Shown here in pieces: positions 6,131-13,323 of a stretch of DNA of 13,373 nucleotides. How positions within the stretch are numbered: the stretch's first letter is position 1; each line of letters begins with the position of its first letter. The position numbers and the translations under genes are program-made. The notes beneath the pieces were generated by a model that searched no databases, was not told where the DNA came from, and saw only the letters and a list, made by a program, of their open reading frames with translations. Origin of the DNA: an uncultured Collinsella sp. (GTDB taxonomy: Bacteria; Actinomycetota; Coriobacteriia; Coriobacteriales; Coriobacteriaceae); NCBI GenBank assembly GCA_900549455.1, contig UROM01000043.1, positions 1 through 13,373 of the forward strand, read 5' to 3'.

Positions 6131-7447
6131 ATGAAGAACGAAATGAGCAGAAGGCAGTTCCTGGGCTTTGCTGGTTCCGCGGCTGCGGTTCTTGGTCTGG
6201 GACTCGTGGGCTGCGGTGGCTCCGCCGGCTCCGGCTCCTCTGCTTCTGGTGACGCTGCCGAGGTCTACTTCCTTCAGTTCAAGCCCGAGGTCGACAAGGA
6301 GTGGAAGGAGATCGCCAAGGCGTACAAGGAGGAGAAGGGCGTCGAGGTCAAGATCGTGACCGCTGCCTCCAACACCTATGAGGAGAAGCTCAAGTCCGAG
6401 ATGTCCAAGAGCTCCGCTCCGACGCTGTTCCAGGTCAACGGCCCCACTGGTCTTAAGAACTGGAAGGATTACTGCGCCGACCTGTCCGATACCAAGGTCC
6501 GCGGTGAGCTCATTGACGACTCCCTGGCTCTGCAGTCCGACGGCAAGGATGTGTGCATCGACTGGGTTCAGGAGAGCTTCGGCATCATCTACAACAAGCA
6601 GCTGCTCGAGAAGGCTGGCTACAAGGCCGAGGACATCAACTCCTTCGACAAGCTGAAGGCTTGTGCCGACGACATCCAGGCCCGTAAGGACGAGCTTGGT
6701 GTCGAGGGTGCCTTCACTTCCGCCGGCATGGACGACTCCTCCAGCTGGCGCTACACCACCCACCTCGCCAACATGCCGCTCTACTACGAGTTCGAGAAGG
6801 AGCACAACCAGGAGGACGACGAGATCAAGGGCGAGTTCCTCGACAACTACAAGCAGATCTTCGACCTGTACATCACCGACTCCACCTGCGATCCTTCGCA
6901 GCTTGCTTCCAAGACCGGCGACGACGCCACCAACGAGTTCGCAACCGGCAAGGCCGTCTTCTATCAGAACGGCTCTTGGGCCTACTCTGACCTCATCAAG
7001 GCCGGCATGACCGACGATCAGATTGGCATGATGCCCATCTACATCGGTGTCGACGGCGAGGAGAACCAGGGCCTGTGCTCCGGCGGCGAGAACTACTGGT
7101 GCGTTAGCTCCCAGGCTTCCGAGGATGCCCAGAAGGCCACCGAGGACTTCATGTATTGGTGCGTCACTTCTGACACCGCCACCAGCATCATCGCTGACAA
7201 GATGGGTCTGACCGCCCCGTTCAAGAGCGCCAAGGAAACCACCAACGTCTTCTCGCAGCAGGCCGTTGCCATGGCCAAGGACGGCAAGAAGACCGTCGCT
7301 TGGGACTTCGTCTACATCCCCTCCGAGGAGTGGAAGAAGAACCTCAAGCAGGCTCTGATTGCCTACGCTGCCGATAACAGCAAGTGGGACGGCGTCAAGA
7401 ACGCTTTCGTGGATGGCTGGAAGACCGAGAAGGCCGCTTCCGAGTAA
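6131..7447 (+). CDS. Carbohydrate ABC transporter substrate-binding lipoprotein (family 1), Tat-exported
   Basis: This 438-residue protein captures a sugar or oligosaccharide outside the membrane and delivers it to the two permeases encoded next. The N-terminus has a twin-arginine motif (SRRQFL, residues 6-11), a hydrophobic stretch rich in Ala, Gly and Leu, and a lipobox LVGC with Cys28 as the lipid anchor. A Gly/Ser/Ala tether (29-38) follows, then a typical MalE/family-1 binding fold (about 40-438). An in-frame GTG at 6113 lies upstream, but the ATG at 6131 is preferred: GAAAGGGTGG sits just before it and the Tat signal then begins normally. A second ATG at 6143 is possible. Codon choice is strongly biased to AAG, GAG and GGC, more so than in the genes around it, which suggests high expression. 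Related proteins bind maltodextrins, raffinose or other alpha-glucosides; the ligand here is unknown. Confidence 0.92.
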   Translation: MKNEMSRRQFLGFAGSAAAVLGLGLVGCGGSAGSGSSASGDAAEVYFLQFKPEVDKEWKEIAKAYKEEKGVEVKIVTAASNTYEEKLKSEMSKSSAPTLFQVNGPTGLKNWKDYCADLSDTKVRGELIDDSLALQSDGKDVCIDWVQESFGIIYNKQLLEKAGYKAEDINSFDKLKACADDIQARKDELGVEGAFTSAGMDDSSSWRYTTHLANMPLYYEFEKEHNQEDDEIKGEFLDNYKQIFDLYITDSTCDPSQLASKTGDDATNEFATGKAVFYQNGSWAYSDLIKAGMTDDQIGMMPIYIGVDGEENQGLCSGGENYWCVSSQASEDAQKATEDFMYWCVTSDTATSIIADKMGLTAPFKSAKETTNVFSQQAVAMAKDGKKTVAWDFVYIPSEEWKKNLKQALIAYAADNSKWDGVKNAFVDGWKTEKAASE

Positions 7448-7478
7448 GCAGTTGCTGCCCAAGCTATCTGATTAGCGA

Positions 7479-7514
7479 CAGGGGGCGGGCAGACGTTGGT
7501 TTGCCCGCCCCCTG
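7479..7514 (+). repeat. Intercistronic GC-rich hairpin after the binding-protein gene
   Basis: CAGGGGGCGGGCA (7479-7491) pairs perfectly with TGCCCGCCCCCTG (7502-7514) around a 10-base loop. No T-run follows and the permease ribosome site is 7 bases downstream. This is probably an mRNA-stability or partial-termination element that keeps binding protein in excess over permeases, like the malE-malF intergenic hairpins. Confidence 0.85.
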
Positions 7515-7534
7515 CATATTGAAAGGACCCTTCT

Positions 7535-8389
7535 ATGGGCAAAGCACTCAAGCGCTGGTGGCCGCTCTTTATGCTGCCCACGTGCCTGGCGTTTATGATC
7601 GGGTTCGTGATCCCTTTTATCCAGGGCTTCTATCTCTCGTTCTGCCAGTTTATTACCATCAACAACACGCACTTCGTCGGTATCGAGAACTACGTGCGCG
7701 CATTGTCCGATCCGCAGTTTGCCACGTCGTTCTTCTTTACGGTGGCGTTTGCCTTCCTGTCGACGGTGCTTATCAACGTGATCGCCCTCGCCATCGCGCA
7801 GGCGCTCACCCGCAAGGCGCTCAAGGGCACCAACATCTTCCGTACGATCTTCTTTATGCCTAACCTGATCGGCGGCATCGTGCTGGGCTACATTTGGCAG
7901 ATTCTGATCAACTGCCTGCTCTCCAACGTGGGTGCCCAGCTCATCGCGCTTAACTCTGCTGCCGGCTTCTGGGGCCTTATCATCCTGACGCTATGGCAAC
8001 AGGTCGGCTACATGATGATCATCTACATCGCCGGTCTGCAGTCCATTCCGTCCGACTACATCGAGGCCGCCAAGGTCGACGGCGCTACGGCATGGCAGAC
8101 GTTTTGGAAGGTTAAGATCCCTAACCTGATGCCGACGATCACTATCTGCCTGTTCCTGTCCATCACCAACGGCTTTAAGCTGTTTGACCAGAACCTCGCC
8201 CTTACCGGCGGCGCCCCCGCGCACTCCACCGAGATGCTCGCCCTGAACATCTACAACACGTTCTATTCGCGTGCCGGTATCGCATGGCAGGGCATTGGCC
8301 AGGCCAAGGCGGTTATCTTCTGCATCCTGGTCGTCGCTATTTCCATGATCCAGCTTAAGGCCACGAGGTCCAAGGAGGTGCAGCAGTAA
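7535..8389 (+). CDS. Sugar ABC transporter permease, MalF/UgpA type
   Basis: This 284-residue integral membrane subunit has six predicted helices, at about residues 9-33, 66-92, 103-128, 143-165, 198-216 and 257-275. The cytoplasmic EAA loop that docks on the ATPase is present (EAAKVDGATAWQTFWKVKIPNLMP, from residue 177), with the conserved Gly at 183. It forms a heterodimer channel with the next gene product. There is no long extra periplasmic loop of the enterobacterial MalF kind, as is usual in Gram-positive relatives. The ATG at 7535 follows AAAGGA by 8 bases. Its stop overlaps the next start by one base (TAATG), so the two permeases are translationally coupled. Confidence 0.93.
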   Translation: MGKALKRWWPLFMLPTCLAFMIGFVIPFIQGFYLSFCQFITINNTHFVGIENYVRALSDPQFATSFFFTVAFAFLSTVLINVIALAIAQALTRKALKGTNIFRTIFFMPNLIGGIVLGYIWQILINCLLSNVGAQLIALNSAAGFWGLIILTLWQQVGYMMIIYIAGLQSIPSDYIEAAKVDGATAWQTFWKVKIPNLMPTITICLFLSITNGFKLFDQNLALTGGAPAHSTEMLALNIYNTFYSRAGIAWQGIGQAKAVIFCILVVAISMIQLKATRSKEVQQ

Positions 8390-9228
8390 TGAAACGCGAT
8401 AAGGCTATCAACCGCGCGCTCTCGATTTTCTTTACGATCCTGTCGCTCGCATGGATCTACCCCGTGTTCATGATTGCGCTCAATTCCTTTAAGAAAGCGA
8501 CCGCAATCAGCACCACCACGGCATTCGATCTGCTCACGCCCGAGACGTTCAACGGCCTCGCAAACTACATGCACGCCCTTAATGAGCAGGGCTTTGCCTC
8601 GGCATTTATGTACTCGCTCATCATCACGGTCACGTCGGTCGTGCTGATCTTGGTGTGCTGCTCCATGTGCGCTTGGTACGTGGTTCGTGTCAACAGCAAG
8701 ATCTCGAACTTCTTCTATTACCTGTTCGTGTTCTCGATGGTTGTACCGTTCCAGATGCTCATGTTCACGCTGTCCAATTTGGCGGACCGCATCGGCTTCA
8801 ACACGCCGTTCAACATCTGCTTCATCTATCTGGGCTTTGGTGCGGGCCTGGCGGTCTTTATGTTCGCCGGCTTTGTAAAGAACATTCCGCTCGAGATTGA
8901 GGAGGCGGCCATGATTGACGGCTGCAACCCGGTCCAGGTGTTCTTTAAGATCGTCCTTCCCATCATGAAGCCCACCTATCTTTCGGTCGGCATCCTCGAG
9001 ACCATGTGGGTCTGGAACGACTATCTGCTGCCCTACCTCACCCTCGACTCCACCAAGTACAAGACCATTCCTATCTTGATCCAGTACTTCCGCGGCGGCT
9101 ACGGCCACGTCGAGCTCGGCCCCATGATGGCCTGCATCATGATGGTTGTTATCCCCATCGTCATCATGTACATCCTCTGCCAGAAGTACATCATCGACGG
9201 CGTGGTGGCAGGTGCCGTCAAGGGCTGA
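8389..9228 (+). CDS. Sugar ABC transporter permease, MalG/UgpE type
   Basis: This 279-residue second channel subunit has an N-terminal helix at about residues 11-31 (SIFFTILSLAWIYPVFMIALNSF), further helices near 74-97, 108-128, 142-162 and 195-215, and a last one at 243-263. The EAA loop EEAAMIDGCNPVQVFFKIVLP starts at residue 171, and the C-terminus (KYIIDGVVAGAVKG) is the standard MalG ending. The ATG overlaps the preceding stop codon (TAATG), and a strong AAGGAGGTG ribosome site lies inside the end of the upstream gene. It is followed by 67 bases with a hairpin and then the ATPase gene, so all four subunits are encoded together. Confidence 0.93.
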   Translation: MKRDKAINRALSIFFTILSLAWIYPVFMIALNSFKKATAISTTTAFDLLTPETFNGLANYMHALNEQGFASAFMYSLIITVTSVVLILVCCSMCAWYVVRVNSKISNFFYYLFVFSMVVPFQMLMFTLSNLADRIGFNTPFNICFIYLGFGAGLAVFMFAGFVKNIPLEIEEAAMIDGCNPVQVFFKIVLPIMKPTYLSVGILETMWVWNDYLLPYLTLDSTKYKTIPILIQYFRGGYGHVELGPMMACIMMVVIPIVIMYILCQKYIIDGVVAGAVKG

Positions 9229-9254
9229 TGCCGTAACTGTTTTGCAAGTTTCTG

Positions 9255-9276
9255 CGGCGCCCTCAACATGGCGCCG
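9255..9276 (+). repeat. Intercistronic hairpin before the ATPase gene
   Basis: CGGCGCC (9255-9261) pairs perfectly with GGCGCCG (9270-9276) around an 8-base loop, 19 bases before the ATPase start. There is no T-run. It is a second likely processing or stability point in the operon mRNA. Confidence 0.7.
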
Positions 9277-9295
9277 TATATCGAAAGGTAAAGAC

Positions 9296-10495
9296 ATGGC
9301 CGAGATCGTTCTCAAGCATGTTCAGAAGGTGTATCCCAACACCGAGTCCAAAAAGAAGGGCTTCTTCGGCAAAAAGAAGAAGACCGAGGAGAAGAAGCAC
9401 AACCTCAAGGTTACCGAGGACGGCGTGCTCGCTGTTGAGGACTTCAACCTCACCGTTCACGACCAGGAGTTCATCGTCCTCGTTGGCCCGTCTGGCTGCG
9501 GTAAGTCCACGACGATGCGCATGGTCGCCGGCCTGGAGGACATTACCTCGGGCGACGTGCTCATCGACGGCAAGCGCGTCAACGACGTGGCGCCCAAGGA
9601 TCGTGACATCGCCATGGTGTTCCAGAGCTACGCTCTGTACCCCAACATGACGGTGTACGAGAACATGGCGTTTACGCTTGAGCTCAAGAAGGTCCCCAAA
9701 GACGAGATCGACCGCAAGGTTCGCTCCGCTGCCGAGATCTTGGGTATCACCGAGTACCTCGACCGTAAGCCTAAGGCGCTTTCGGGCGGTCAGCGCCAGC
9801 GCGTCGCCATCGGCCGCGCCATCGTGCGTGACCCCAAGGTCTTCCTGATGGACGAGCCGCTGTCCAACTTGGATGCCAAGCTTCGTAACCAGATGCGTGC
9901 CGAGCTCATTAAGCTGCGCCACGAGATCAAGGGTACGTTCATCTATGTTACCCACGACCAGACCGAGGCTATGACCCTCGGCGACCGTATCGTGGTCATG
10001 AAGGACGGCGTTGTCCAGCAGATCGCCACGCCACAGGAGGTCTTCAACCATCCCGCGAACATCTTCGTCGCCGGCTTCATCGGCGTGCCGCAGATGAACT
10101 TCTTCGATGCCCAGCTGGTGCGCTCGGGCGACGCCTTTACCGTCAAGACCGACGATATGAATGTCGCGCTGGCCCCCGAGACCTGCGCTCAGCTCGCCCT
10201 TAATTGGGACGGCGGCGACGTGAAGGAGATCACGGCCGGCGTGCGTCCCGAGCAGATTCTGCTTGCCGACAAGGGCGAGGAGGGTGCGCTCCAGGGCACC
10301 ATTGAGGTCACCGAGCTCATGGGTTCGACCGAGCACGTTCATGTGACGTCCCCCGACGGCCAGTTTGTCCTGATCATTCCCGTTGTCGACCTTGAGGCCA
10401 AGGGTGCGCTCAAGGCGGGCGACCCCATCTGGTTCAAGTTCGAGAAGAACGCGACCCATCTCTTCGATAAGGTCTCTGGCAAGAACCTTATTTAG
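9296..10495 (+). CDS. msmX: Sugar ABC transporter ATP-binding protein, MsmX/UgpC/MalK type, with a Lys-rich insert
   Basis: This 399-residue ATPase powers the importer. Motifs: Walker A GPSGCGKST (64-72), Q-loop Gln110, signature LSGGQ (162-166), Walker B VFLMDEP (182-188) with catalytic Glu187, D-loop SNLD, and switch His220. A C-terminal TOBE/OB region (about 313-390, beginning GVRPEQILL) marks the MalK branch. The start is the ATG at 9296, seven bases after GAAAGG; a longer in-frame extension inside the MalG gene is not credible. Unusual: between the first strand (KVYPN) and LAVEDFNL, where relatives have only a few residues, there is an insert of about 25 residues (17-42) with runs KKK and KKKK. 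The symbol denotes the family; such ATPases often serve several sugar importers. A terminator follows. Confidence 0.93.
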   Translation: MAEIVLKHVQKVYPNTESKKKGFFGKKKKTEEKKHNLKVTEDGVLAVEDFNLTVHDQEFIVLVGPSGCGKSTTMRMVAGLEDITSGDVLIDGKRVNDVAPKDRDIAMVFQSYALYPNMTVYENMAFTLELKKVPKDEIDRKVRSAAEILGITEYLDRKPKALSGGQRQRVAIGRAIVRDPKVFLMDEPLSNLDAKLRNQMRAELIKLRHEIKGTFIYVTHDQTEAMTLGDRIVVMKDGVVQQIATPQEVFNHPANIFVAGFIGVPQMNFFDAQLVRSGDAFTVKTDDMNVALAPETCAQLALNWDGGDVKEITAGVRPEQILLADKGEEGALQGTIEVTELMGSTEHVHVTSPDGQFVLIIPVVDLEAKGALKAGDPIWFKFEKNATHLFDKVSGKNLI

Positions 10496-10563
10496 GCCCG
10501 ATCCAATCAGGCCCTCCTTTTGGGCGACTGCGGCTTTGCCATCCTTTTGCCGCGGTCACATAT

Positions 10564-10607
10564 AAGGCTCCTCTCCCGTCCACTGGGCGAGAGGGGAGCC
10601 TTTCTTT
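10564..10607 (+). terminator. Terminator of the ABC transporter operon
   Basis: AAGGCTCC plus TCTC (10564-10575) pairs with GAGAGGGGAGCCTT (10589-10602), with two bulged bases, and runs into TTTCTTT. It lies 70 bases after the ATPase stop codon. Confidence 0.8.
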
Positions 10608-10620
10608 GTGTTGGGGTTGT

Positions 10621-10860
10621 CCGTCTGTTAGTTTGTCTTGATCTGTAACAGGAGGAGGGACAAATTGGGTCTAGATGTTACAGAGTGAGACGGCGTCGAG
10701 CTGCCTGTCCTTTCATCTCGATCTGTAACGCGAAGAACTGATTTCGGCAGTTACCTGTTACAGATCGAGATTGTTTTAGCCGCCTTGCCCGTCTGTCTCA
10801 TTCTGTAACAGGTAGACCCAGTTTTGCCGGCTAGGTGTTACAGATCGAGATTGTTTGGTC
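10621..10860. repeat. Tandem array of three 80-base units, each a TCTGTAACA-N25-TGTTACAGA inverted repeat
   Basis: Inverted repeats of 43 bases begin at 10642, 10722 and 10802, an exact 80-base period. In each, a left arm TCTGTAAC(A/G) and a right arm TGTTACAGA enclose exactly 25 bases. In the middle unit pairing extends to a perfect 15-base stem (10715-10729 with 10757-10771). Units 2 and 3 share their right flank (GATCGAGATTGTTT). The enclosed 25-mers differ, but that of unit 1 resembles the reverse complement of that of unit 3 (TGGGTCTA versus TAGACCCA). This is not a CRISPR: the arms are short, inverted and lack separate spacers. It is possibly a REP/BIME-like or MITE-derived element, or a multi-site protein-binding array. 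Confidence 0.9.
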
Positions 10861-10890
10861 GAGACAAATCGCGGGCCGGCGTATCGGCAC

Positions 10891-10924
10891 AAAAAGCGGA
10901 GCCGCGTTGCCGCGACTCCGCTTT
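10891..10924 (-). terminator. Terminator of glgP
   Basis: On the minus strand AAAGCGGAG (10916-10924 read in reverse) pairs with CTCCGCTTT, with an inner CGCG-TTGC-CGCG-type stem. The hairpin ends in five T (10895-10891), 27 bases beyond the glgP stop codon. Confidence 0.85.
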
Positions 10925-10950
10925 CAAGAGGATGGGTAAAGGAAACGAAA

Positions 10951-13218
10951 TTAGCTCAGGTGCCAGATCTCGTCGTTGTACTGGGAGATGGTGCGGTCGG
11001 ACGAGAAGGTGCCGGCGTTGGCGATGTTGATGAGCGCCTTGCGCATCCAGGCGTCCTGGTCCTCGTAGTCTGCCAGCACGCGCTCCTTGGTCTGGATGTA
11101 CTCCTCAATGTCGAGCAGGGCCATAAACCAGTCCTTGCCCTTGATGTCGTCGTGCAGGCGCTGTAGACGCTCGGCGTTGCCGGTCGCCATAAAGGCGGGG
11201 TTGGTGATAAAGTCCACCAGCAGCTTGATACCGGGTTTGCGGTAGAGTGCGCCGGCGTTATAGCTGCCGTCGGCGTAGAGCTGCTCGACCTGCTTGGAAG
11301 AGGCACCAAAGGTGTAGATGTTCTCGTCGCCCACGAGCTCGGCGATCTCGACATTGGCGCCGTCAAGCGTGCACAGGGTCAAGGCGCCGTTGAGCATGAA
11401 TTTCATGTTGGAGGTGCCGCTCGCCTCCTTGGAGGCCAGGCTGATCTGCTCGGAGATGTCGGCGGCGGGGATCACGCGCTCAGCAGCAGTGACGTTGTAG
11501 TTCTCGATCATGACAACCTGCAGGTAGGGGGCCACATCGGGATCATTTGCAATCCACTGCGACAGTGTCAGGATCAAATGGATGATGTCCTGGGCGATGG
11601 TGTAGGCAGGTGCCGCCTTGCCGCCAAAGATGATGGTGACGGGGTGCTCGGGTTTATTGCCGTTCTTGATGTCGAGATACTTCCAGATGATGTAGAGCGC
11701 GAGCATCTGCTGGCGCTTGTACTCGTGGATACGCTTGACCTGAACATCGATGATGGCGTTGGAGGGAATGGTCACACCCTGCTCGAGCGCCATGAACTGG
11801 CGCATGATAGCCTTGGCCTCGGCCTTGGTGGCGGCCAGGCGTTCAAGTACATCCTTGTCATTAGCGAATTCGGCGAGCTTGCTTAGGTCGCCGGTACTGC
11901 GCCAGTCGGTGCCGATCACATCGTCGAGCAAGCTGGCAAGCGCGGGGTTGGCGCCATGGATCCAACGGCGGAAGGTGATGCCGTTGGTTTTGTTGGAGAA
12001 CTTCTCGGGATAGATCTCGTAGAACGGGTGAAGCTCGGTGTCCTCCAGAATCTTGGTGTGGAGTGCGGCGACGCCATTGATGGAGAAGCCAAAGTGAATG
12101 TCCATATGGGCCATGTGGACGGTGTCGTGCTCGTCGATGATGGCGACGCGTGGGTCGTCGTGCTCGGCCTTGGCAACCTCGTCGAGCTTGACGATGATGT
12201 CGGCGATGGCGGGCGAGACCTTCTGCAGGCTGGCGAGCGGCCACTTCTCGAGCGCCTCGGCAAGGATCGTGTGGTTGGTGTAGGCGACCATGGAGCGCAC
12301 GATGGTAACGGCCTCGTCAAACTCGATGTCGTGCTCGGTGGTGAGCAGGCGGATGAGCTCGGGAATGACCATGGTGGGGTGCGTGTCGTTGATCTGGACC
12401 ACGGCGTAGTCGGCCAGGTCGTGCAGGTTACTGCCGCGCTCGACGGCCTCGTCGATCAGGAGCTGGGCGGCGTTGCTCACCATGAAGTACTCCTGGAAGA
12501 TGCGAAGCAGGCGGCCCTGCTCATCGGAATCATCCGGATAGAGGAACAAGGTGAGGTTCTTGGCGATCTCGGTCTTGTCGAAGTCGATGGAGCTGCCGGG
12601 GACCAGGCCGTCGTCGACACTTGCCAGGTCAAACAGACGCAGGCGGTTCTTGGTGGGCTGGCCGTAACCGGGCACATCGATGTTGACGAGCTTGGAGGTG
12701 ACGGCAAAATCGCCAAACTCGACGGTGTAGGAGCGGTCGTCATCGATCAGGATGTCCTGCTCGCCAAGCCACTCGTCGGGGACGGCCTTTTGCTGGTTGT
12801 CGGCAAAGCGCTGGCGGAACAGGCCGTAATGGTAATTGAGACCCACACCGTCACCGGTAAGGCCCAGCGTGGCAATGGAATCCAGGAAGCACGCGGCCAG
12901 ACGGCCCAGGCCGCCGTTGCCCAGCGAGGGCTCGACCTCAAACTCCTCGATCTTGTTGAGGTCGTGGCCTGCGGCGGTGAGCTGGTCCTTAACCTTGTCG
13001 TAGATGCCGAGGTCGATCATGTTGTTGATGAGCAGCTTGCCAATCAAAAACTCAGCAGAGATGTAATAGAGCTTTTTCTTGCCATTGTTGAGCGGGCAGG
13101 CGGCGGAGCGCTCCTGTACGAGCTTGACCAGCAGTTTGTAAATGCGGCGGTCATCGAGTTGCTCGAGCGAAGTTCCAAAGGATTGCTCGGCAAGATCCGC
13201 AAGATCGATACGGGGCAT
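10951..13218 (-). CDS. glgP: Glycogen/maltodextrin phosphorylase (GT35)
   Basis: This 755-residue PLP enzyme releases glucose-1-phosphate from the non-reducing ends of glycogen or maltodextrin. Family blocks appear in order: YISAEFLIGKLL (52-63), EPSLGNGGLGRLAACFLDS (96-114), QINDTHP (275-281), TNHT (314-317), KRIHEYKRQ (495-503), and the PLP site EASGTSNMKF with Lys606. It is somewhat shorter than the E. coli enzymes (about 800 residues) but complete at both ends. The true start is the ATG at 13218, preceded by AGGAGG. An open frame runs on to 13338, but its first five residues (MYKRQ) are translated Nextera adapter, so the longer start must not be used. The gene converges on the ABC operon and has its own terminator. 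It fits with storage-glucan and imported-maltodextrin breakdown. Confidence 0.97.
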   Translation of the reverse strand: MPRIDLADLAEQSFGTSLEQLDDRRIYKLLVKLVQERSAACPLNNGKKKLYYISAEFLIGKLLINNMIDLGIYDKVKDQLTAAGHDLNKIEEFEVEPSLGNGGLGRLAACFLDSIATLGLTGDGVGLNYHYGLFRQRFADNQQKAVPDEWLGEQDILIDDDRSYTVEFGDFAVTSKLVNIDVPGYGQPTKNRLRLFDLASVDDGLVPGSSIDFDKTEIAKNLTLFLYPDDSDEQGRLLRIFQEYFMVSNAAQLLIDEAVERGSNLHDLADYAVVQINDTHPTMVIPELIRLLTTEHDIEFDEAVTIVRSMVAYTNHTILAEALEKWPLASLQKVSPAIADIIVKLDEVAKAEHDDPRVAIIDEHDTVHMAHMDIHFGFSINGVAALHTKILEDTELHPFYEIYPEKFSNKTNGITFRRWIHGANPALASLLDDVIGTDWRSTGDLSKLAEFANDKDVLERLAATKAEAKAIMRQFMALEQGVTIPSNAIIDVQVKRIHEYKRQQMLALYIIWKYLDIKNGNKPEHPVTIIFGGKAAPAYTIAQDIIHLILTLSQWIANDPDVAPYLQVVMIENYNVTAAERVIPAADISEQISLASKEASGTSNMKFMLNGALTLCTLDGANVEIAELVGDENIYTFGASSKQVEQLYADGSYNAGALYRKPGIKLLVDFITNPAFMATGNAERLQRLHDDIKGKDWFMALLDIEEYIQTKERVLADYEDQDAWMRKALINIANAGTFSSDRTISQYNDEIWHLS

Positions 13219-13265
13219 GTTTCCTCCTGTGGTGAGTTGACGACATGTCAGAAATTCAAAAGAAG

Positions 13266-13299
13266 CCCGCGCGAGGGGATTGGGGTGGCCTCGCGCGGG
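13266..13299 (-). terminator. Hairpin with T-run just upstream of glgP
   Basis: CCCGCGCGAGG (13266-13276) pairs perfectly with CCTCGCGCGGG (13289-13299). Read on the minus strand the hairpin is followed by CTTCTTTT, so it terminates leftward transcription only 48 bases before the glgP start. It is either the terminator of an upstream gene beyond the contig end or an attenuator in the glgP leader. In the remaining bases to the ATG I see a good ribosome site (AGGAGG) but no convincing promoter. Confidence 0.65.
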
Positions 13300-13323
13300 A
13301 AAAGCGGTCGCGTCCGCACGGTG

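Larger units (their letters stand above)
10496..10950. other. Convergent intergenic region with terminators and a repeat array
   Basis: No gene is supported in this 455-base stretch between the converging ABC operon and glgP. It holds the operon terminator (10564-10607), weaker inverted repeats before it (GCCC/GGGC at 10511-10525 and GCGGC/GCCGC at 10530-10553), three tandem 80-base repeat units (about 10621-10860), and the glgP terminator (10891-10924). Confidence 0.8.

Noticed and set aside
6023..7462. 479-codon - strand open frame, Leu/Val/Gly-rich
   Set aside because: It is the reverse-strand shadow of the binding-protein gene, arising from its strong GAG/AAG/GAC codon bias.
9146..9295. 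50-residue N-terminal extension of the ATPase
   Set aside because: It overlaps the MalG permease gene in another frame and crosses the intercistronic hairpin; the ATG at 9296 has its own ribosome site.
9263..10459. 398-codon - strand open frame antisense to the ATPase gene
   Set aside because: The + strand reading has all ABC ATPase motifs; the antisense one has none.
10621..10860. CRISPR array
   Set aside because: There are only three units, with short inverted arms and no direct repeats separated by unique spacers of the usual form; no cas genes are in the window.
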